A stretch of DNA of 37,148 bases, taken from NCBI GenBank assembly GCA_938024995.1, contig CALJDU010000071.1, positions 1 through 37,148 of the forward strand, written 5' to 3'. The stretch comes from an uncultured bacterium. Its GTDB lineage: Bacteria; Myxococcota_A; Polyangia; Polyangiales; Houyiibacteriaceae. Each line of letters opens with the position of its first letter. Within the stretch, counting starts at the first letter, position 1. Position numbers and translations under genes: made by a program. The notes under the pieces were generated by a model. That model was given only the letters and a program-made list of their open reading frames with translations. It searched no databases and had not been told where the DNA came from. Below, in pieces: positions 24,562 through 31,842 of this stretch.

Positions 24562-25925
24562 TGCCGAAGTTCAAGCCACTCGCTCGACGAACGTTTCTCC
24601 GTGGCCTGGTCGGCGGCACCGGAGTCGCGCTCGCGCTCCCGCCGCTTGAGGCGATGCTGACCAAGAAGGCGTCTGCGGATTCGCTCGGCGGTCCCTTCTT
24701 CGGCGTCTTCTTCTGGGCGAACGGTCTCCCGTGGCACGCGCAGCACGGCGGCGAACAAGCCGGCGCGGGTCACGCCGATGTCTGGACGCCCAGCACGACC
24801 GGGGCGGGCTACACGCCGAGCCCATTGCTCATGCCGCTCGCCCGTCACAACGTGAGCGTCGCGACGGGGCTTGAGCCGAAGACCCAGGTCCCGCGCTCAC
24901 CCGGAGGACAGAGCGATGGGCACATGCGCGGCTTCATGGTCGCGCTCACCGGAGACCGCCCGCGCTCGATGGGTTTTGACCATCCTTCGCATACGCTCAC
25001 CGCGCGCCGTCCGTCCATCGATCAGTACGTCGCGCGACACGACGCCTTCTACACCGAGGCGCCGCGTTTCCGCTCGCTTCAGGTGGGCGTCTCGAACGCG
25101 CGCTTCCACGACTACGGCCACTGGAACGCGATCAGCTACAACGGTCCGGACTCGCTGAACCTGCCGGTCATGAACTCCTCCACGCTCTACGACTTCTTGT
25201 TCAGCGAGCGGCCGATGGACGCGACGCAGACGCGGCGTACGCAGCTGCTCGACGCGGTCTTGGCGGACGCGCGATCGCTCCGTGGTCGCCTCGGTCGGCG
25301 CGACCAACAACGCGTCGATGCGCACCTCGCCCACCTCAGCGACATTCAGCGTCGCTTGGCGGCGGACGCGGCCGTGTGTGAGCCTCCGGCGCGCCCGGGG
25401 GCCGATAGCGGGGACCTCATCCGCAAGACCGAGACGATGGCGGATCTGCTCGGCGTCGCGATCAACTGTGGCCTCACGCGGGTCTTCTCGATGATGCTGA
25501 CCTCGCCCGCGACCACTCACGTCTTCAACAACGTCGGCGTGCCGGACAACCTTCACAAGACCTGCCACGACGGCCACTGGGATCGCGTCCGGCGCACGCA
25601 GCTCTATCAAATGGAAGCGTTCGCGGCGTTCCTCGATCGCTTCGAGACGCACACGGACGCGGAGGGGCTCTCGCTCCTCGACCGCGGCCTCATCTTCGCG
25701 ACCAGCGAGTACGGCGAAGGTTGGAAGCACAGCGTCAAAGAGCTGCCGGCGCTCTTCGCGGGCAACGCCTGCGGCGCGCTTCGCCAAGGCGTCCACGCGC
25801 GACATGACGACGGGAACTTCAGCATGGCGCATGTCACGGCGCTGCGCGCGCTCGGGATCCCGACGCCGAGCTTCGGCTTCAACGGCGGTGAGACCAGCGA
25901 CGCGCTCCGCGGCATGCTGACGTAA
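24561..25925 (+). CDS. DUF1552 Tat-exported protein
   Basis: The ATG shares one base with the preceding stop (TGATG). The N-terminus carries a twin-arginine motif, RRTFLRG (residues 9-15), then a hydrophobic stretch, so export is in a folded state. The 454-residue body matches DUF1552: GVFFWANGLPWHAQ near the start, GGQSDGHMRGFMVALTGD, PSIDQYVARH, LLGVAINCGLTRVFSMML, HKTCHDGHWDRV, and FATSEYGEGWKHS with the Asn/Gly-rich end. The family is related in outline to DUF1501 and alkaline phosphatase-like folds, and conserved His and Asp residues suggest a metal site. Tat export together with a CxxCH-containing partner suggests a cofactor-loaded extracytoplasmic complex, which is inference. A hydrolase gene follows after 42 bases. 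Confidence 0.92.
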   Translation: MPKFKPLARRTFLRGLVGGTGVALALPPLEAMLTKKASADSLGGPFFGVFFWANGLPWHAQHGGEQAGAGHADVWTPSTTGAGYTPSPLLMPLARHNVSVATGLEPKTQVPRSPGGQSDGHMRGFMVALTGDRPRSMGFDHPSHTLTARRPSIDQYVARHDAFYTEAPRFRSLQVGVSNARFHDYGHWNAISYNGPDSLNLPVMNSSTLYDFLFSERPMDATQTRRTQLLDAVLADARSLRGRLGRRDQQRVDAHLAHLSDIQRRLAADAAVCEPPARPGADSGDLIRKTETMADLLGVAINCGLTRVFSMMLTSPATTHVFNNVGVPDNLHKTCHDGHWDRVRRTQLYQMEAFAAFLDRFETHTDAEGLSLLDRGLIFATSEYGEGWKHSVKELPALFAGNACGALRQGVHARHDDGNFSMAHVTALRALGIPTPSFGFNGGETSDALRGMLT

Positions 25926-25967
25926 GCAAGCGGCGCGCAGATCCCGAGCGTTTGGGGTGAACCGAAG

Positions 25968-27248
25968 ATGAGCAAGCGATGGCGAGGTCTTAAGGCGTTG
26001 GTTCACGACGCTGTCGACGCGACCGTCGAGCTTGTTCAAGAGGGACACGACTCCGCCGCGCGCGTCGCTCGACGCGTGACCGACGAGATCGAACCGATCC
26101 GGGAGCCGGCCGCGCAGATCGATGAAGCGCGCCGCCTCGCGACCGCAGGGGTGCTCGGTAGCGTGAAGTTTGTGAACCGAGGGATCGAGAAGCTCAGCGA
26201 CGCGGCGCTCGAGCTCGCGAGCGATGCGTCCGAAGATGCACTTGAAGAGCCGCCGGTGGCGCTCTCGTCCGCCGCGACCGGTTCGCGCGCGTGGTTGGGA
26301 GACGCCGCGCTGGGGTTGGTTAACGCAGCGGTCGGTGATCACTTGGCGCGTCGCGCGAGCGACCTTGCTCTCGCGATGGTGTTTCGCTTGGGCGATCACT
26401 ACCTGCTGCCCGATCTTGTTTCGCTCGAGGCCGCCCTCGAGAGCGCGCGCCCGAAGCTGGCGATCTTCGTTCACGGGCTCGGGACCACCGAGTGGTCTTG
26501 GTCGCTCGAGGCGGAGGCCTATCACGGAGATCCGCACGCGAACTTCGCGACCTTGCTCTCGCGCGACCTCGACTACGAGCCCGTCTTCCTGCGCTACAAC
26601 ACCGGTCTTCACATCTCGGAAAACGGGAAGCGCTTCGCGGAGCTGCTCGAGTCGCTGGTGAGCGCCTACCCGAACGTCGCTGAAGAGCTGGTGATCTTTG
26701 GTCACAGCATGGGCGGCTTGGTCGCTCGAAGCGCGGCGGTTCACGCGGAGCAAGCGGGGATGCGCTGGCCATCTCTTGTGACGAACCTCTTCTATCTCGG
26801 GTCGCCTCATCGCGGCGCGCCGCTCGCGAAGCTGGGACACGCGCTGGGTCATACGCTCAGCGCGATCGATCTCCCGGCGACGCGCGTGATCGGACGCGTG
26901 CTCGAGACGCGCAGCGCGGGAGTGAAAGATCTCCGGCACGGCGCGCTTTTGGACGAGGAGTGGACCCTGCCGCACCCGCTCGAACGCGAGACCTTGCCGC
27001 TCGCTCATGCGCGGCATCACTTCATCTCGGCGACCGTCACCCAAGACGCCGAGCACCCGATCGGCCAGCTCATCGGCGATCTCCTGGTCCGCTCTCCGAG
27101 CGCGAATGGCCCGCGCGAAAACCACGCGTTCTCGATCGACGTCACGCACTACGGCGGCGTGCTGCATCATCATTTGCAGAACCACCCAGCGGTGTACGAG
27201 GCGATCCGAACCGTTTTGGGTAAATCGGGTCTTCAAGAAAAGACCTGA
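25968..27248 (+). CDS. Alpha/beta-hydrolase, PGAP1/lipase-like
   Basis: A 426-residue protein without a signal peptide. The first 160 residues are helical and charged, possibly amphipathic or membrane-associated (VDATVELVQEGHDSAARVARRV, in part). The hydrolase domain starts with LAIFVHGLGTTEWSW (oxyanion HG, about 165-179) and has the nucleophile elbow GHSMGG with Ser247, then FYLGSPHRGAPLAKLG, as in PGAP1-like and triacylglycerol lipase-like proteins. The catalytic His probably lies in the C-terminal THYGGVLHHHLQNHP; the acid is likely an Asp before it. The substrate is presumably a lipid or polyester. The next gene is 51 bases away on the same strand. Confidence 0.88.
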   Translation: MSKRWRGLKALVHDAVDATVELVQEGHDSAARVARRVTDEIEPIREPAAQIDEARRLATAGVLGSVKFVNRGIEKLSDAALELASDASEDALEEPPVALSSAATGSRAWLGDAALGLVNAAVGDHLARRASDLALAMVFRLGDHYLLPDLVSLEAALESARPKLAIFVHGLGTTEWSWSLEAEAYHGDPHANFATLLSRDLDYEPVFLRYNTGLHISENGKRFAELLESLVSAYPNVAEELVIFGHSMGGLVARSAAVHAEQAGMRWPSLVTNLFYLGSPHRGAPLAKLGHALGHTLSAIDLPATRVIGRVLETRSAGVKDLRHGALLDEEWTLPHPLERETLPLAHARHHFISATVTQDAEHPIGQLIGDLLVRSPSANGPRENHAFSIDVTHYGGVLHHHLQNHPAVYEAIRTVLGKSGLQEKT

Positions 27249-27299
27249 GGGGTCGCTTGGAATCGTTGCTTCGGCTCCGGTGTTGCTACCCTGCCGAAG

Positions 27300-28328
27300 A
27301 TGTACTGCCAGTCGTGCGGGGCGAAGAACGATACAGAAGCGCGCTTCTGCAATATGTGCGGTCACAAGATCGCCGAAGAAGGTCAGCCCGGCGGCCGGAT
27401 CGCGGGTGAGCGGGAAGCGAGCCTCGCGGGCTTTGAGACGTCGACGATGGCGCTCTCGCTCGAGTCGATCGGCATCCGCTCCAACAAGAAGACGGCGGTA
27501 GTTTTCTTAAGCGCGGCGCTCGCTTTGGTCGCGATCGGGGTCGTCTTTGCGAAGGTGTTCCTGAAGGAAGAGGCCGTCGAGCAAGGGCACGCCGCGCCCG
27601 ACGATCCGTTCGTGATCGGTGTCCCGGTGCCGACCGGGGTCGACGCGCCGGACGTCGACTTTGTGACGGGCACCGCGATGAGCGGGACGAGCAGCGCTTC
27701 CATGACGAGCGCGATGACGACTCGATCCACCGCGATGCGGACCACGCCGCGTCGCACCACGATGACCGCGGCGCGGATGACAACGTCGACGAGCGGGATG
27801 ACCGCCACCTCGGCGTCGATGACGGCTTCTTCGTGGACGTCGGAGATGGGCACGACATCGGGCACGACCGGTGGCATGACGTCGACGACGTCGGAGATGA
27901 CGACCGCGTCGACGATGACGACCGCCTCGACGATGACGACGCCGTCCGCGATGGACGAGCCGACCGACGCGCCGGGCTCCGGTACCGCTGGAACGCAAGG
28001 GACGATCGACCCCGAAGAAGCGGGGGACGAGCGTGATATCGAGATGGACCTCTACAGCGCGCGCGTCCGCTTCGTGATCCGTCGCTACTACGCGGCGCAA
28101 GCGCAGAGCTGCTTTGACCGCGCGACACGAAACAACCCGACGCTCAGCGGCACCGTGGTCCTGAACATGACGGTCGGCGCGGACGGCAATGTCTCTCGCG
28201 TCTCCAAGCGCCGAGACAGCACTGGCGACGAGCAGTTGGTCTCGTGTCTCGTCAACCGCGTGAACGCCTGGCAGCTCCCGCCGCCCCCAGGCGGCTCGCT
28301 TCAGATGCAGATGCCTTTCTCGCGCTGA
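27300..28328 (+). CDS. Zinc-ribbon/TM/AgmX-PglI C-terminal domain protein
   Basis: Four parts can be seen. Residues 3-20 are a zinc ribbon (C3-x2-C6, C17-x2-C20). Residues about 66-86 are a single membrane helix. Residues about 127-218 are a linker with 14 methionines, mostly in a Thr/Ser/Ala background with repeated M-T-T units. Residues about 248-342 match the AgmX/PglI or TonB-like C-terminal domain (RYYAAQAQSCFDRATRNNP, GTVVLNMTVGADGNVSRV, SCLVNRVNAWQLPPPPGG), with a probable Cys271-Cys316 disulfide. The family occurs in myxobacterial gliding and TonB-like systems, where the C-terminal domain reaches the periplasm and the zinc ribbon stays inside. The linker is part-encoded by an 18-bp tandem repeat. 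No ExbB/ExbD partner is nearby. Confidence 0.85.
   Translation: MYCQSCGAKNDTEARFCNMCGHKIAEEGQPGGRIAGEREASLAGFETSTMALSLESIGIRSNKKTAVVFLSAALALVAIGVVFAKVFLKEEAVEQGHAAPDDPFVIGVPVPTGVDAPDVDFVTGTAMSGTSSASMTSAMTTRSTAMRTTPRRTTMTAARMTTSTSGMTATSASMTASSWTSEMGTTSGTTGGMTSTTSEMTTASTMTTASTMTTPSAMDEPTDAPGSGTAGTQGTIDPEEAGDERDIEMDLYSARVRFVIRRYYAAQAQSCFDRATRNNPTLSGTVVLNMTVGADGNVSRVSKRRDSTGDEQLVSCLVNRVNAWQLPPPPGGSLQMQMPFSR
27903..27938. repeat. 18-bp tandem repeat in the Met/Thr linker
   Basis: Two adjacent 18-base copies, 27903-27920 and 27921-27938, differ at one position and encode T-A-S-T-M-T twice. The surrounding 250 bases contain many ATGACG and ACGACG words, so the Met/Thr linker has probably grown by slippage of short in-frame units. 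Confidence 0.75.
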
Positions 28329-28368
28329 CGAGCAGAGCTCGGCTCACCGACTCGACAGTCACATCGCG

Positions 28369-29499
28369 CTATCGCGTCGCGGAGCGCGCCGCGGGAGAGA
28401 ATCGAAACGTCGGGAGCGGGAGAGACTGAAGCTCCCGCGCGAACGCTTGTGTGAAGCCGCAGGGCACCCCCGTCCCGTCACACAATCCATCGGAGCCGCA
28501 CTCTGCTGCGTCGCACGCCGCGGGCGAATACGAGAGCCCAACGGATGCGCGAATCCCCGCGGCGCGATCCGGGTTGCTCGCGACCATGTCTCCGAACGTG
28601 ACCAAGACCTCGTTGGTTCCTTCGTCGAGCGCGACTGAGAAATTCAGGTCGTCGACATCTCGGCAGCTCGTTCCCAGGCACGCGTTGCGCCAGGTGAACC
28701 AGAGCCGTCGGTTGGGGACGCCCCCGGTCATCGCGAAGCACACCCCGTCGCGCATCCGGAGATCGTCCCAGAACACCGCGACACCCGGTCGGGGAACGTT
28801 GGCTTCGTCGAGCGCGACACCGGTGACGCCCCTCAGGTCGAGGGGCGATGAGCCGAACTGGATGACGCCCTCGCTCGACACCTCGATGCGCTCCACCCGC
28901 TCGCCGAAGAAACGAAAACCGAAGTCATTGAGCTCGCCAGGGAAAAGGTCGTCCGGACCGAACAACGCAAGGGTGCGATCTTCGTCGTCTTCGAGGACCC
29001 GCCCGGAGAAGGCGAGGCTCCCGGAGCACGCGTCGAAGTGATGCTCAAACGTATCCTCACGGAGCTCGTAGTGGGTCGCTGTGGGGACGCAGTCCGGTCG
29101 CGCGACCGCGCTCGCGAGCCCATCAAACGCCTCGAGGTCTCCGAAGACGCATGGCGTCGCGGGGCTGCACTCAGGGAGCAGAGTCACCTCTGCTCCAAGC
29201 AGACGGTCCGCGACGAACTGAAGCTCTCCTCTCGCGAGGTAAAGCAAAGCGTCACCACGGTATCCGCGAACCTCCACATTGAACGTTGTGCGATTGTCTG
29301 GCGAGAGCGCGACGGTGAGCGGGAGCGAGCTTGGTTCGATCACCTGCTCAACCATGACGGTCTCTGAACCTTCCGCCACCACTTCGATTCGATCGAGGGC
29401 GCACGGCACGGCGATCGCCGCGTCGATGGTCAGGACGATCTGAGTCGGGGTGGTGCACGCTCCCGTGAGCAGGATCAGAGCCAGCGAGCACGTCCTCAT
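28369..29499 (-). CDS. Lipoprotein, unknown, last gene of the TPR operon
   Basis: ATG 29499 overlaps the stop of the preceding gene (ATGA) and begins a compact lipoprotein signal with lipobox LTGAC (Cys15), so I reject the longer frame from 29610. The 376-residue mature part starts with a small beta domain (TQIVLTIDA, EVVAEGSETVMVEQV). It then shows a pattern seen in myxobacterial and planctomycete surface proteins: NDFGFRFFGERVERIEVSS, VIQFGSSP, GVAVFWDDL, LWFTWRNAC and FSVALDEGTNEVLVTFGDM. This reads as a beta-sandwich of the NIDO/lectin-like type. Several cysteines (CLGTSC, CDAAEC, CDGTGVPC) suggest disulfides near the end. A surface binding role is inferred; I cannot name the family. Confidence 0.8.
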   Translation of the reverse strand: MRTCSLALILLTGACTTPTQIVLTIDAAIAVPCALDRIEVVAEGSETVMVEQVIEPSSLPLTVALSPDNRTTFNVEVRGYRGDALLYLARGELQFVADRLLGAEVTLLPECSPATPCVFGDLEAFDGLASAVARPDCVPTATHYELREDTFEHHFDACSGSLAFSGRVLEDDEDRTLALFGPDDLFPGELNDFGFRFFGERVERIEVSSEGVIQFGSSPLDLRGVTGVALDEANVPRPGVAVFWDDLRMRDGVCFAMTGGVPNRRLWFTWRNACLGTSCRDVDDLNFSVALDEGTNEVLVTFGDMVASNPDRAAGIRASVGLSYSPAACDAAECGSDGLCDGTGVPCGFTQAFARELQSLPLPTFRFSPAARSATR

Positions 29500-30926
29500 C
29501 GCGCGAACTCTTTCGAGATCCGAAACTCGTAGTGATGGACCGCGAGACCGGGGAGCCCCATGCTCGAGTTGAACAAGGAGCCGGTCAGCGAGTCGAGCGG
29601 GGCCACGCATTCGATGAGTCCCGCGCTGACGAAGTACTCACCGTTGCGAATGTCCACGTTGCCCGGCACCCGGATGAGGGTGCCAAGCGCGTTCGGGAAG
29701 CACGAGGTGATCTCTCCGGTGAGCGCGCTGAGGCACGTTCCGCTGTTCGCGCCCCCCTCTACGTTGCACTCGTCGAGGCAGGTGTTGGGGATCGTCGACG
29801 TCCGACCTGCTCCGCTCAGAGACGGTTCTCGACATTGGTACGAACGGAACGCTGGGTCATGGTCGTCGCGAAGCTCCGGACCGTCGGGCCCGAGCCGATA
29901 CGGGGGTGGGTTGGGGTCGCAATCTTCCGCGCCGCCACAGGATTCACCGCTCTCACAGTCCGTGTCCGAACCACACGGTCGCGTGCTCGCGGCACCGTCG
30001 GCGGAGACGCAGACGTCACACCAGCAGCGTTGATCGGCGTAGGCCGGGTCTGAGCAAAAGGGGCGCTCTACGGTCATCTCGGCGCGCGCACCAGCGGTCC
30101 GCACGCCGCCATCGATAACGAGAGCGAGCGCGCTGATGGGTCGCGCCATCGGACAATCGGCGCTGAACGTCCCAGGAATCTTGTGGCCCGAAGGAGGCCC
30201 CGGCGTACACGACTGCCCGCCGAACATGCGCGCTGCCTGCGTATCGACCGAGAGCCCGGTGGGGAGGTTCTCCGGGCGAGGCGCTTGGCAGGTCCGCTCA
30301 CCGCTTTCTGATGGCAAACACTCCATACACACGCCGCCGCCAAGCGCGTTGACGGTGACCCCCAGCGAGAGCCGCTCGATATTTCCTTCCCCGGTCCGAA
30401 GATTGAAACGTCCGAGAACCGCGGGTTGTCCTTCGCTGGCGTCGTCCTCAGGCGCCAGAAAGAAGAACTGGAAGCAGCTCCCGTCTTCCAGAAAGGAACG
30501 TGAGCTTGGCTGACCATAGAGGAAGCGGCAGCGGTCCTCGGTAAGACCGCTGCAGTCGTCATCACTGGAACACGTCATCCGAGTGTTTCCGAGACATCGG
30601 CGAGTGATCAACGTGTTGTCTTCGCGAGGCCCTTCGAAACGGCAGTTCTCGCATCGCTCATCGCACTCGGTGAGCTCGACGGTCACCGGGTAGCTCCCGA
30701 TCCTGATCGAGTGAAAGACGCCGGTGCTTCCGAGGTCTAGGGTGGCGCGCCCAAGTAGCGCTTCGACCCGAAGGTGCGACGGGCACATCTCCACGTCCGG
30801 ATCTTCGCCGGCATCCGTCATCGCGGCGTCGTCGTCTCCCCCGCAGGACGAAGCGAGGAGTGTGAACGTGACAAGGAATAACCAACAGCGCCTGCGGGCG
30901 TTGGAGAGACAAGTAGGTCGTTTCAT
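29496..30926 (-). CDS. Cysteine-rich lipoprotein
   Basis: The start at 30926 overlaps the stop of the TPR gene (ATGA), and the stop overlaps the next start, so three genes are chained. The signal peptide ends in lipobox LASSC (Cys28), then GGDDD. The 476 residues contain about 30 cysteines, with repeats of the type C-x5-DC-x(5-8)-C (CSSDDDCSGLTEDRC, CGSDTDCESGESC) that are common in myxobacterial surface proteins and probably form tight disulfide loops. Between these lie beta-type stretches (FHSIRIGSYPVTVEL, LGRFNLRTGEGNIERLSLGV). The C-terminal part ends in VHHYEFRISKEFAR. No catalytic motif is seen. It probably forms an outer-membrane complex with its neighbours. Confidence 0.82.
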   Translation of the reverse strand: MKRPTCLSNARRRCWLFLVTFTLLASSCGGDDDAAMTDAGEDPDVEMCPSHLRVEALLGRATLDLGSTGVFHSIRIGSYPVTVELTECDERCENCRFEGPREDNTLITRRCLGNTRMTCSSDDDCSGLTEDRCRFLYGQPSSRSFLEDGSCFQFFFLAPEDDASEGQPAVLGRFNLRTGEGNIERLSLGVTVNALGGGVCMECLPSESGERTCQAPRPENLPTGLSVDTQAARMFGGQSCTPGPPSGHKIPGTFSADCPMARPISALALVIDGGVRTAGARAEMTVERPFCSDPAYADQRCWCDVCVSADGAASTRPCGSDTDCESGESCGGAEDCDPNPPPYRLGPDGPELRDDHDPAFRSYQCREPSLSGAGRTSTIPNTCLDECNVEGGANSGTCLSALTGEITSCFPNALGTLIRVPGNVDIRNGEYFVSAGLIECVAPLDSLTGSLFNSSMGLPGLAVHHYEFRISKEFAR

Positions 30927-31753
30927 CGAATCGTTAAGTTCAGGTCCCCATCAAACGGCTGGGGTCGCGCGAGCATCGCCACCGAGACGCCGACTCCAGC
31001 AGCGACGACCGATGCGACGACCACCCAAAACACGGGGCGACGGTGAAGCGGTGGCGAGAGCTCTTCGTCTCGCACCGGTTCAGAAGGCGCGAGCGATTCA
31101 CCGGTCGCGATCTCCGCTGGGGTGGGGACCACGATCGGCTCCGGAGGTGAGAGCGCGACAACGATCTGGAGCTCTTGTCCTTCACGGAGACGAAATGTTC
31201 GCCGCTCTCTTTGTTGATCACGTTGAAAGAAGAGCAGCTCGTGACGGCCGGGGTTCACACCGCGCGGCGTGTCCCAGTGCTCGCGCGGCACCTCGACTCC
31301 ATTCAACGTCACGCGATCGATATGGGTCATCACCAATGTCAACCGAGGAATGCGGGAGACCAGGGAGTCTAAGGAGCGCCGCGCTTCGGAACGAAACGCT
31401 TGGTGCTCGCTCGGAGAGGTGGTCTCGAGAAACGTCTGGAACCCATGCTCGGCTTCCACCCATCGCCCCGCCTGCATCTGCGCGGCCGAGAGATTGTAGA
31501 GCGTAAGCGGGTCCGGCATGGCGTCATACGCGATCGCGAAGAGGTCGATGGCGCGATCCCAATCACCGTTACGCGCCGCGGCGATACCCGCAGAGCGAGT
31601 GGCGTGAACGTCGTCTTGCGTTGAACTCGTGTCACCAGGCGCGTGATCTTGGGCCACAACGAGCGAACTCGAGAGCAGGATCGTGACAAGAATAATGTAG
31701 TGTGACAGCAAAGTGGTCTGACTTCCGCGCAACCACAGAATGCCACATCCCAC
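30923..31753 (-). CDS. TPR and PEGA-like protein with C-terminal TM anchor
   Basis: The frame opens with GTG 31753 and a hydrophobic segment (HYIILVTILLSSSLVVAQ) that is either a signal peptide or an N-terminal anchor. Residues about 50-130 are TPR-like helices (AARNGDWDRAIDLFAIAY, YNLSAAQMQAGRWVEAEHGF). Residues about 137-200 are a PEGA-like beta unit (LTLVMTHIDRVTLNGVEV, NPGRHELLFF). A Pro/Glu-rich linker follows, then a membrane helix (VFWVVVASVVAAGVGVSVAML, about 241-262) and a short tail. The same layout is common next to myxobacterial Ser/Thr kinases, and the kinase gene ends 89 bases upstream. It is probably the first gene of a three-gene unit with two lipoproteins. The role may be assembly or signal relay. 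Confidence 0.82.
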   Translation of the reverse strand: MGCGILWLRGSQTTLLSHYIILVTILLSSSLVVAQDHAPGDTSSTQDDVHATRSAGIAAARNGDWDRAIDLFAIAYDAMPDPLTLYNLSAAQMQAGRWVEAEHGFQTFLETTSPSEHQAFRSEARRSLDSLVSRIPRLTLVMTHIDRVTLNGVEVPREHWDTPRGVNPGRHELLFFQRDQQRERRTFRLREGQELQIVVALSPPEPIVVPTPAEIATGESLAPSEPVRDEELSPPLHRRPVFWVVVASVVAAGVGVSVAMLARPQPFDGDLNLTIR

Positions 31754-31842
31754 TGATAACTATGTGCTTTTGGCGACTCGTGAGCCAGTCGACGCTTTAA
31801 ACATCCGTTAACATTAGAAAATTCGACGTCCCGAAAAAGCGA

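Noticed and set aside
24897..27365. An 822-residue minus-strand open frame opposite the DUF1552 and hydrolase genes.
   Set aside because: It is antisense to two genes with clear domain motifs, is rich in Arg, Glu and Val without hydrophobic pattern, and reflects the high third-position GC of the real genes.
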